A DNA stretch of 64,000 nt from Gemmatimonadota bacterium (GTDB lineage: Bacteria > Gemmatimonadota > Gemmatimonadetes > Gemmatimonadales > Gemmatimonadaceae). The notes under the pieces were generated by a model. That model saw only the letters and a list, made by a program, of their open reading frames with translations. It did no database searches and was not told where the DNA came from. Below are positions 17,478 through 24,297 of this stretch, one piece after another. Numbering within the stretch: position 1 is the first letter of the stretch; each line of letters opens with the position of its first letter. The position numbers were made by a program, and so were the translations under genes. The DNA lies in NCBI GenBank assembly GCA_016719105.1, contig JADKAQ010000046.1:124001-188000 (forward strand), in the 5' to 3' direction.

Positions 17478-18131
17478 CTACAGCGCCTGCAGCACCACCT
17501 TCACCGCGGCGATCTCGTCGTCGTTGACCGTGTGGGCCATGCCCGGGTAGATGCGCGTGTCGACGGTGCCGCCGAGTTGCTGGAGGACCGTGGCGCTCTC
17601 GTTCACGCGTCCGAGCGGGATGTGGCCATCGACATCCGAGCATCCGAGGAAGACGGGCGTACCGGCGAGGGAGCCAGGGTAGTCGCGCGACGTGCCGTCG
17701 GGGCCGATGAGGCCACCGCTGAAGCCGACCAGTGCGCCGTAACGACGCGCGTGTCGTGCGCCGAACTCCAGCGTCAGGCAGGCCCCCTGCGAGAAGCCCG
17801 CGAGGGCGATGCGCTCGGCCGGGATGCCAGCATTCTCGATGTAGGCCACGAGGTCGTGCAGGACCTGGATCCCCGAGGTGATCCCGGGTTCGTTCTGCGG
17901 AATGGGCGAGAGGAACGAGAAGGGGTACCACGTGTTCCCCGAGGCCTGCGGGGCAAACCACGCGAGGTCGTCAGCGCCGAGGAGCGGGGCGAGCGTCAGG
18001 ATGCTCTCGGCAGACGCGCCGCGCCCATGCGTGAGAATGAGGGCGCCGCGCGCCGTGGCCAGCGGCGCTCCACCGGTCACGATCGGTTGTCCCTGGTGCG
18101 GTCCGTTGCTGCTGGTGCCGGTCGTACTCAT
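17478..18131 (-). CDS. MhqD-like carboxylesterase/phospholipase (alpha/beta hydrolase)
   Basis: 217 residues from ATG 18131. Alpha/beta hydrolase with LILTHGRGASAESIL (oxyanion region), nucleophile Ser114 in LAGFSQGACLTLEF, an acidic residue in GCSDVDGHIP and His in GMAHTVNDDE. It matches the phospholipase/carboxylesterase family (Abhydrolase_2). It is the third gene of a minus-strand set after the MarR regulator and ring-cleaving dioxygenase, the same company kept by mhqD in Bacillus. Probably cytosolic, acting on products of quinone or catechol ring cleavage. Confidence 0.87.
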   Translation of the reverse strand: MSTTGTSSNGPHQGQPIVTGGAPLATARGALILTHGRGASAESILTLAPLLGADDLAWFAPQASGNTWYPFSFLSPIPQNEPGITSGIQVLHDLVAYIENAGIPAERIALAGFSQGACLTLEFGARHARRYGALVGFSGGLIGPDGTSRDYPGSLAGTPVFLGCSDVDGHIPLGRVNESATVLQQLGGTVDTRIYPGMAHTVNDDEIAAVKVVLQAL

Positions 18132-18172
18132 GCCAATCCCTCTGGTGTCGGGTGGTCGATCATCGTGACGGC

Positions 18173-19249
18173 CTACGCCTGCAGCGGCTGCAAGTCGCGC
18201 TGGATCTGCTCGCGGTCGGTTTCGAGCCATGCCGGGAGCCGGAGCTCCGTCCCCAGTGAGGCGACCTCCTCGTCGATCGAGAAGCCGGGGCCATCGGTGG
18301 CCACCTCGAGCAGCAGGCCATCCGGGTCGCGGAAGTAGATCGACTGGAAGTATGTCCGGTCCATCACCGGCGAGACTGACACACCTAACGATAGCAGGTG
18401 CTCGCGCCACGCCAGCTGCTCGTCCTGCGACGAGGCCCGGAAGGCGAGGTGATGGGTCTGCCCCACGCCACCGCGTGCCGCACGCCCACCCTTCGGCCAA
18501 CCGAAGAAGGTCAGCGCCGAGTGTGGCTTGACCTCGGTGCCGTCGTACGAGGCCCAGAACCAGTGCTTGGTGTTGGGGTCGTCCTGGTTGAACGACTTCT
18601 TCACCAGCTTGAGCCCGAGGGCGCTGTCGTAGAAGTCGTTGAGCCGCTCCAGGTCGCTCGTGATCGCCGAGACGTGGTGGATCCCCTCCAACGCCATGTC
18701 GGGGGTGATGACCGGGACCGGCTCCGGATGCGTGCGGGCGGCAATCGCCGCCTCGTCGCGCGCGCCGCGAATCTCGGCGCTCGTGGGCGGGGCCAGTTCG
18801 AGCCTGCCTAACGCCTCGATCGGTTCGTCCACGGCGTAACCGGGGCCGCGCGTCGCAATCTCCAGCACCTGGCCGTCCGGATCGCGGAAGTAGATCGAGC
18901 GGAACCAGCCGCGGTCGAAAGGACCGCTCACCGCGAGGCCGGCGTCGTTGAGCCGGCGCTTCCACTTGAGCTGCGCCTCGGGGGTGGCGACGCCCAGGGC
19001 GAGGTGGTGCACGCCCCCCACCCCCCAGTGCCCCTGCGGGAGGTTCCCCCACTCGAAGAAGGTGAGGATCGTCCCCGGGACGCCGGTGGCGTCACCGAAG
19101 TACAGGTGGTACGACGACGGATCGTCGAAGTTGACGGTGCGCTTCACCAGCCCGACACCGAGCAGGTCGCGATAGAACGCCAACGTGCGGCGGGCGTCGG
19201 ACGACACCATCGTCACGTGGTGGAAGCCTGAGGTGGCGAGCGTGGTCAT
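18173..19249 (-). CDS. MhqO-like ring-cleaving dioxygenase (VOC superfamily)
   Basis: 358 residues from ATG 19249 with GGAG six bases upstream of the start. Two tandem VOC/glyoxalase modules are visible: GFHHVTMVSSDARRTLAFYR at the N-terminus and GIHHVSAITSDLERLNDFYD near 155, each ending in a SIYFRDPDG segment. This is the PcpA/LinE/MhqO hydroquinone-dioxygenase layout using Fe(II). A MarR-type operator copy sits 59-78 bases upstream. Together with the neighbouring hydrolase and MarR gene it suggests detoxification of quinones or hydroquinones. Confidence 0.88.
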   Translation of the reverse strand: MTTLATSGFHHVTMVSSDARRTLAFYRDLLGVGLVKRTVNFDDPSSYHLYFGDATGVPGTILTFFEWGNLPQGHWGVGGVHHLALGVATPEAQLKWKRRLNDAGLAVSGPFDRGWFRSIYFRDPDGQVLEIATRGPGYAVDEPIEALGRLELAPPTSAEIRGARDEAAIAARTHPEPVPVITPDMALEGIHHVSAITSDLERLNDFYDSALGLKLVKKSFNQDDPNTKHWFWASYDGTEVKPHSALTFFGWPKGGRAARGGVGQTHHLAFRASSQDEQLAWREHLLSLGVSVSPVMDRTYFQSIYFRDPDGLLLEVATDGPGFSIDEEVASLGTELRLPAWLETDREQIQRDLQPLQA

Positions 19250-19307
19250 GCGGTGCTCCTGCTGGTGGTGCGTGAACGGTCGTGGGTCGGGCATCGAGCC
19301 GGGGTCA

Positions 19308-19327
19308 TTCTCTCACAACTGAGATAT
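19308..19327. promoter_or_regulatory. MarR-family operator copy upstream of dioxygenase gene
   Basis: TTCTCTCACAACTGAGATAT matches the operator at 19881-19900 (read on the other strand) in 16 of 20 positions, with the central ACAACT identical. It is centred about 68 bases upstream of the dioxygenase start, so the MarR protein probably represses this promoter too. Confidence 0.65.
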
Positions 19328-19382
19328 CTACCGACACGAATACGGCAGGGGGTGCATTCGGTTCCCCACGCCTCGATTGCGG

Positions 19383-19880
19383 CTACCGGTCGCTGGCCGA
19401 ATCGATCGACGCGGCGGCGAGTCCGAGTTGCTTGAGGAGGCGAGCGGCGTCGCGCTGCTCGCGCTCCTGGAGGCCCTGCATGGCGCGGGTGATGCGAGCG
19501 GCGTGACGCGGGAAGATGCGGCGCATGAGGCGCGTCCCCTCGCGCGTGAGGGCGGCGTACCGCGCGCGGCGGTCTTCGGGACAGTCGCGGCGCTCCACGA
19601 GTCCCTTCTCGACGAGGCGATCGACGAGGAAGGTGATTCCGCCGCTGGAGACGAGGATCCGCTTCTGGATCTCGCCGAGGAGCGTTTGCCCGCGATGATG
19701 GAGCAGCTCGAGGACGGCGAACTCCCCGATCGACAGCCCGTCGGCTCGCACGTCGGCCGCCGCCTGCTCGTTGACGGCGGCGTAGGCGCGAGCCAGGGTG
19801 ACCCAGAGCTTGAGGGCCAGTTGCTGGTCGGCGGGGAGGTCGGCGGTGGACGCCGGCGCAGGCTCCTTGAGTTTCGGCAT
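19383..19880 (-). CDS. MarR-family transcriptional regulator (MhqR-like)
   Basis: 165 residues from ATG 19880. Winged-helix MarR core: LSIGEFAVLELLHHRGQTLL, GEIQKRILVSSGGITFLVDR (recognition helix) and RRDCPEDRRARYAALTREG (wing). In family terms it resembles the HTH regulators MhqR/YkvE that sense quinones. A perfect palindrome overlaps its -10 region immediately upstream of the start, indicating autoregulation, and a second copy precedes the dioxygenase. The transcript appears almost leaderless, with the predicted start only about 7 bases before ATG. Confidence 0.88.
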   Translation of the reverse strand: MPKLKEPAPASTADLPADQQLALKLWVTLARAYAAVNEQAAADVRADGLSIGEFAVLELLHHRGQTLLGEIQKRILVSSGGITFLVDRLVEKGLVERRDCPEDRRARYAALTREGTRLMRRIFPRHAARITRAMQGLQEREQRDAARLLKQLGLAAASIDSASDR

Positions 19881-19900
19881 ATATCTTAGTTGTAAGATAT
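19881..19900. promoter_or_regulatory. Palindromic MarR operator
   Basis: ATATCTTAGTTGTAAGATAT is a perfect 8-bp inverted repeat around GTTG, directly abutting the marR-like start codon. It overlaps the -10 element of the likely promoter and lies 92 bases upstream of the divergent cupin gene, which it could also control. Confidence 0.75.
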
Positions 19901-19921
19901 TGCCGTATCCCGGCGCGTCAA
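19894..19921 (-). promoter_or_regulatory. Sigma-70-type promoter of MarR gene
   Basis: On the minus strand, TTGACG (19916-19921) and TATCTT (19894-19899) are separated by 16 bases. The -10 lies inside the operator palindrome, so repressor binding would block RNA polymerase. Confidence 0.6.
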
Positions 19922-19991
19922 TCACGACTGGTCCCGCGGCGAGCGGCGGGCTATTGTCTCCCCCCATTCCTCACCCGCCAGGGAGTCGTCC

Positions 19992-20372
19992 ATGTCGTCG
20001 TCGGAGATCACGCACCACCCGTGGAGTGACGTGCCGCTCGAGACACTCACGCCTCACATCTCGCGCAAGGTCATCACCGGCGACGGGATGATGATCGCCC
20101 AGGTGTTCCTCAAGCAGGGGGCGATCGTGCCGCGGCACCAGCACCATAACGAGCAACTGACCTACATCCTCGAAGGGTGCCTGCGCTTCTACCTGGGCGA
20201 GGACGAGTCGCGCGTGCAGGACGTGCGCGCGGGGGAGGTGCTGCACATTCCGTCGTGGGCCTGGCACAAGGCCGAGGCGCTGGAGGACACGCTCGACGTG
20301 GACATCTTCAACCCACCGCGCGAGGACTGGCTCAACAAGACCGACGACTACCTGCGCAGCGGCAACAAGTAG
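19992..20372 (+). CDS. Cupin domain protein
   Basis: 126 residues. Single cupin barrel with metal-ligand motif 1 around His49, His51 and Glu54 (PRHQHHNEQLTYILEG) and motif 2 with His92 (GEVLHIPSWAWHKAE). The ATG follows a GGAG at 19982-19985 by 6 bases. It is divergent from the MarR gene and shares its operator region, so it may belong to the same quinone-response regulon, perhaps as a small dioxygenase or isomerase. Substrate unknown. Confidence 0.85.
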   Translation: MSSSEITHHPWSDVPLETLTPHISRKVITGDGMMIAQVFLKQGAIVPRHQHHNEQLTYILEGCLRFYLGEDESRVQDVRAGEVLHIPSWAWHKAEALEDTLDVDIFNPPREDWLNKTDDYLRSGNK

Positions 20373-20380
20373 CCGCAGGC

Positions 20381-20710
20381 CTAACGCGGCGTGCGGCGGC
20401 GATGCAGGACGTGACGCGCCGCCGACACGAGGGCGATGGCGACACCGGCCATGATGAGCCATCCGCCGAGCTTCGTCTGGTTGGCATGGAAGTCGGTGCG
20501 CGCCACCCAGGTCTCGCCGAGCGGCGGCGGATAGGTCCCGTTGGACAGCGAGGTCAGGGCGCTGCGCCCCACGAAGAAGAGGGCCACCCCCCCGACGAGG
20601 AGAAGCGCGGACGCGGCATCGAATAGTCGATCCTCGAAGCGGACCACGGCGGTCGGCGACGTCGCACGGTCGGGTGCAGGCGGAACGGCGGGGGTGGACG
20701 AAAGCGACAC
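20381..20710 (-). CDS. Small two-TM membrane protein, unknown function
   Basis: 109 residues from GTG 20710, the only reasonable start in frame. A Pro-rich N-terminus (1-20) is followed by TM1 at about 31-52 (ASALLLVGGVALFFVGRSAL), a loop with TYPPPLGETW, then TM2 at about 80-101 and a basic C-terminus. It converges with the cupin gene, the stops being 8 bases apart. No family recognised and no ribosome binding site is evident. Confidence 0.55.
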   Translation of the reverse strand: MSLSSTPAVPPAPDRATSPTAVVRFEDRLFDAASALLLVGGVALFFVGRSALTSLSNGTYPPPLGETWVARTDFHANQTKLGGWLIMAGVAIALVSAARHVLHRRRTPR

Positions 20711-20979
20711 GGACGGTTGGGCGGTCGGGGGGTGAAGTCCGGGCCGCGAACTGCACGGCCCGAGCGCTGAGAAGGCGGGCGACTGAGCGGGACGCGACAG
20801 TCGGCCCGCAGGGGGACGCGTTTCAGCCTGCGCCCTCCAGAGGACGATACTCGCGGCCTGAGGGCACGCGTGACGCCGACGTGACGGCGGTCGCTATCGT
20901 AGCGATCCCTCCGTCACGACGCGAAGACGTTGCGGCGCAACGCGTTGCCCTCGCCAGCCCCCGCTCGTCCTTACCGGTG

Positions 20980-22095
20980 ATGCCTCCTCAGCCCCCCAGC
21001 CGCCCCTCGTCGAAGGCTCGCGCCCTGTCGGCCGTTGCCCTCGCCGTGGTGGTCGTCGCCGCGGCGAGTCGTGCCGTGACAGCGGGCGAAGTCGGGTCCT
21101 TCGGAAACCCCGTCGCCCCGCCCCCACCCCGCGCGGAACTCGTGAACGTCCCCGTCGTGAGCAACGGCGCGGTGTCGTCTGCCGCCATCGACTTCGATTC
21201 GCTCAGCGGACGATCGGGAGACCTGCGGCTGCGGATCTTCACCCCCGGCGAGTTCGACGCCTATCCCGCCCTGCTGGAGCATCTGGGCGACGGCATCCGG
21301 ACCCCCGGCGTGCACGGGGTGAATGCGGGCGGCGACGACGCGACGTTCGCCTTCGTGACGTTGACCCCCTGGCAGCGCAAGCTGGGGAGCTACGTGAACG
21401 GCTATCACCTGGGGTTCTGGCCCGGCGAGCGACGCTCGGTCACGGAGCAGTATGAGAATCCCGACGGCTTCATCGAGGTAACGCGCGAGAGCGCGGACAC
21501 GCGTCTCTCCACGCACTTCACGCTGCGCGACTTCCTCACGCACGACCAGGCGACCGTCTGGCCCAAGTACGTCGTCCTGCGCGAAGACCTGCTCGACAAG
21601 CTCGAGCTCGTCCTCGACGCCCTGCAGTCCTTCGGCGTCGCCACGCAACATGTGGTCGTCCTCTCCGGCTTCCGCTCACCGCAGTACAACTCGCGCGGGG
21701 CGGGCGAAGGAATGGCCCGCTCGAGCCGGCACCAGTTCGGCGACGCAGCCGACATCATCATCGACGCCAATCGCGACGGTCGCATGGACGACCTCAATGG
21801 CGACGGACGCGTCGACTTCTCCGACGTTCAGGTCCTCGACCGCGCGGTGGGGCTGGTCGAGCACAAGCATCCGGACCTGGTGGGTGGGCTCGGGCTCTAC
21901 CACGAAACGGGGCCAAGCGGGCCGTTTGCGCACATCGACGTCCGCGGGACGCGAGCGCGCTGGACCAATGGAGGACGCCGGGCAAGCCGCGCCGCCGGGG
22001 CCGGCTGGGGAAATGTGACGAGTTCGGTAGCTCGACCGTCTGGAGCGTGTCAGGCGGACGGCGCTATGGCCGTCCTCTGCCAGGGGCGCCGGTAG
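20980..22095 (+). CDS. Secreted M15-type D-Ala-D-Ala carboxypeptidase-like protein
   Basis: 371 residues from ATG 20980, chosen because it starts a basic-plus-hydrophobic signal sequence (ALSAVALAVVVVAAASR). The zinc site of the M15/YcbK group is visible: SSRHQFGDAADIIID and FAHIDVRG. Between them lies DANRDGRMDDLNGDGRVD, two overlapping DxNxDG-type calcium loops like those of EF-hands or dockerins, inserted inside the catalytic domain. About 240 N-terminal residues precede the peptidase domain. Likely a periplasmic peptidoglycan-active enzyme. A strong terminator follows. Confidence 0.8.
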   Translation: MPPQPPSRPSSKARALSAVALAVVVVAAASRAVTAGEVGSFGNPVAPPPPRAELVNVPVVSNGAVSSAAIDFDSLSGRSGDLRLRIFTPGEFDAYPALLEHLGDGIRTPGVHGVNAGGDDATFAFVTLTPWQRKLGSYVNGYHLGFWPGERRSVTEQYENPDGFIEVTRESADTRLSTHFTLRDFLTHDQATVWPKYVVLREDLLDKLELVLDALQSFGVATQHVVVLSGFRSPQYNSRGAGEGMARSSRHQFGDAADIIIDANRDGRMDDLNGDGRVDFSDVQVLDRAVGLVEHKHPDLVGGLGLYHETGPSGPFAHIDVRGTRARWTNGGRRASRAAGAGWGNVTSSVARPSGACQADGAMAVLCQGRR

Positions 22096-22123
22096 GCGGC
22101 AAACCTGCAGGGGACGGGCCTAG

Positions 22124-22168
22124 CAAACGCAATGGGCGACGCGCAAGCGTCGCCCATTGTGTTTGTGG
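22124..22168 (+). terminator. Long-stem bidirectional terminator
   Basis: The arms at 22124-22142 and 22147-22165 pair over 19 bases with one G-T mismatch around a GCAA tetraloop; the core is AATGGGCGACGC. TGTTTGT follows. It lies between the convergent M15 peptidase and GNAT genes and abuts the GGGAAGAC repeat element. Confidence 0.8.
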
Positions 22169-22290
22169 AAGACGGGACGGGACGACGAGTTCGATGGCGA
22201 GCGGCGCAGCGGCTGCGTGCGCGAGCGCGCGACTACGGCGCTAGCGGGTCGGGATCTCGTCTTTCCCGTCTTCCCGTCTTCCCGTCTTCC
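22167..22290. repeat. GGGAAGAC inverted-repeat element, copy A
   Basis: The left arm at 22167-22189 is a shortened GGAAGACGGGACGGGACGAC run. The right arm at 22256-22290 holds four CGTCTTCC-type octamers in the opposite orientation, with 66 bases between. The right arm lies inside the GNAT reading frame and supplies its last residues. The same element recurs at 35.8 and 53.5 kb. Confidence 0.75.
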
Positions 22291-22799
22291 CTCACCAGAC
22301 AGTAGGTCCACTCGTCGCAGATCGCCCCATCCTTGATCGCGGCCTTGCGCGCCAGGTACGCGAGGCCGAAGCCGGCCTTCTCGAGGACGCGCGCCGATTC
22401 GGGGTTGTAGGTGAAGACGGCGGCGGTGAGATGCTGCAACTCCGTGGTGGCCCAGATCCAGTCGACGAAGCCGCGCACCGCCTCGGTCGCGAGCCCCCTC
22501 CCCCGCCACTCCGCGCCTAACCAGTAGCCCACCTCGGCACGCACCCGGTTGATATCGACGTCCGGGATGCAGGCGATGCCACCGACCACCTGGTCGTCGA
22601 CGGCGATGGCGAAGTTCTGCTCGGGATGCTCGCCGGTGGCGCGTGCGATGAAGGCATCGGCATCGGCGCGCGCGTAGGGGTGCGGGAATCGGTCGCGCAC
22701 CATGCGCCAGATCGAGCGATCGTTGGCGATGCTGGCAAGGCGCTCGGCGTCCGCGGGGCGCCAGGAGCGGATGGAGCAGCGGTCGAGGGGGAGTTCCAT
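22233..22799 (-). CDS. GNAT family N-acetyltransferase (RimJ/RimL-type)
   Basis: 188 residues from ATG 22799. RSWRPADAERLASIANDRSI opens the fold; AEVGYWLGAEWRGRGLATEA carries the acetyl-CoA pyrophosphate loop (RGRGLA), and FTYNPESARVLEKAGF is the strand-6/helix-4 signature. It most resembles RimJ/RimL-type acetyltransferases. The final 19 residues, starting REDGKTGRRE, are encoded by an arm of the dispersed GGGAAGAC repeat, so the native protein may have ended near residue 168. It converges with the M15 peptidase gene. Confidence 0.88.
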   Translation of the reverse strand: MELPLDRCSIRSWRPADAERLASIANDRSIWRMVRDRFPHPYARADADAFIARATGEHPEQNFAIAVDDQVVGGIACIPDVDINRVRAEVGYWLGAEWRGRGLATEAVRGFVDWIWATTELQHLTAAVFTYNPESARVLEKAGFGLAYLARKAAIKDGAICDEWTYCLVREDGKTGRRERRDPDPLAP

Positions 22800-23028
22800 G
22801 GGTACGTGAGGGGGATTCGCGCCGCACGGGGCGGTGGAGACGTTCGTGCGACGGTTCCCCCAACCTCGGGGGGAGGTGCGTGGATGTCCAGCGTCGCTCA
22901 GAGCGCGCGCGTGTTGCTTGTGCCCGGCAGGGGTGCGGCTACATTCGCGCGCTGCGGCCGTGCGCCCGTGGAGACGCCGTGGGGCATCACCGGCCGGTCG
23001 TTCCCCCGTTCAGGTCCGAGGAATCACG

Positions 23029-24297
23029 ATGGCGATGCATCTTCCCGGTGGCGACGGCCGACGCGCCCACCGCCGGCTGGCGTGGCGTGCGCTGCAGCTG
23101 ACGGCCCTGATCTCGCTGACGGGCGCGACGCTCGAGGCGCAGGCGGTCGCCGTCACGGCCCAGCGCGTCTTCGATGGCACGAAGATGCTCGCCAACGCGG
23201 CGGTGGTCGTGGAGGGGGGGCGCATCACCAGCGTGGGGGCGCTGCCGGCCGGCTTTCGCGGGGCGCGCTACGACCTGGGCAACGCAACGCTGATGCCGGG
23301 ACTCATCGACGTGCACACGCACCTGACGTGGTACTTCAACGCGCAGGATCGTTTTCACACGAACAGCGACGGCGAGACGCCGGGCCAAGGGGCGATTGCG
23401 GCATCGGCCAATGCGTATGCCACGTTGATGTCGGGGATCACGACGACGCAGTCGCTCGGCTCTCCCGAGGACCGGGACCTGCGCGACGCGATCAATCGCG
23501 GTGCGCTTCCCGGCCCGCGCCTGCTGACGTCACTCGGCTCGCTGAGCGAGGCGAGCGGGACGCCCGACGAGCTGCGGGCCAAGGTGCGCGCCTTCAAGGC
23601 GCGTGGGGCCGACGTCATCAAGCTCTTCGCCTCCAAGTCGATACGCGACGGTGGGGGCCAGACGATGACCGACGCGCAGCTGCAAGCGGCGTGCGACGAA
23701 GGCCACACACTGGGACTTCGCGTCCTGGTCCACGCCCACGCGGCCGAGGCGATGAAGGCGGCGGTGAACGCCGGGTGCGACCAGATCGAGCACGGGATCT
23801 TCGCCACCGACGAGGTGCTGCAGCTGATGGTGCAGAAGGGGACCTATCTCTCGCCGCAGTGCGGGCTCGTCTTCCGCAACTACCTCGACAACCGCGCCAA
23901 ATACCAAGGCATCGGCAACTACAACGACGTGGGGTTCAAGTCGATGGAGGAGTCGATGCCGCTGGGGATCGCGACGGTCCGCAAGGTGACGCAAACGAAG
24001 GGGCTCAAGGTCGTCTTCGGGACCGATGCGGTGGCGGGGGCGCACGGGCGCAACGTGGAAGACCTCATCTGTCGCATCAACGAAGCGGGGCAGCCGCCGC
24101 TGGAGGCGCTGCACGGGGCAACGACGCTGGCCGCGCAGTCGCTGCGCCTGGCCGACTCGTTAGGGACGCTGGCGCCGCGGATGCTGGCCGACCTGGTCGC
24201 GGTGCCTGGCGACGTCACGCGCGACGCGACGGCGCTGCGCCGCGTCTTCTTCGTCATGAAGGGGGGGCGCGTCTTCAGGAACGAGCGGAGCCAATGA
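23029..24297 (+). CDS. Secreted amidohydrolase family protein
   Basis: 422 residues from ATG 23029 with GAGG seven bases upstream. An Arg-rich N-terminus and hydrophobic core (RALQLTALISLTGATLEAQA) form a signal peptide. Metal-dependent amidohydrolase motifs: LMPGLIDVHTHLTW, DVIKLFASKS (carbamylated Lys), VHAHAAEAM, DQIEHGIF and VVFGTDAVAGAHG. Related enzymes hydrolyse dipeptides, imidazolonepropionate or N-acyl amino acids. Its stop overlaps the PQQ dehydrogenase start (ATGA), so the two are translationally coupled. Confidence 0.9.
   Translation: MAMHLPGGDGRRAHRRLAWRALQLTALISLTGATLEAQAVAVTAQRVFDGTKMLANAAVVVEGGRITSVGALPAGFRGARYDLGNATLMPGLIDVHTHLTWYFNAQDRFHTNSDGETPGQGAIAASANAYATLMSGITTTQSLGSPEDRDLRDAINRGALPGPRLLTSLGSLSEASGTPDELRAKVRAFKARGADVIKLFASKSIRDGGGQTMTDAQLQAACDEGHTLGLRVLVHAHAAEAMKAAVNAGCDQIEHGIFATDEVLQLMVQKGTYLSPQCGLVFRNYLDNRAKYQGIGNYNDVGFKSMEESMPLGIATVRKVTQTKGLKVVFGTDAVAGAHGRNVEDLICRINEAGQPPLEALHGATTLAAQSLRLADSLGTLAPRMLADLVAVPGDVTRDATALRRVFFVMKGGRVFRNERSQ

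Noticed and set aside
22626..24293. Long open extension upstream of the PQQ dehydrogenase start
   Set aside because: It overlaps the amidohydrolase in another frame and is Arg/Ala-rich noise. The dehydrogenase signal peptide begins exactly at ATG 24294.
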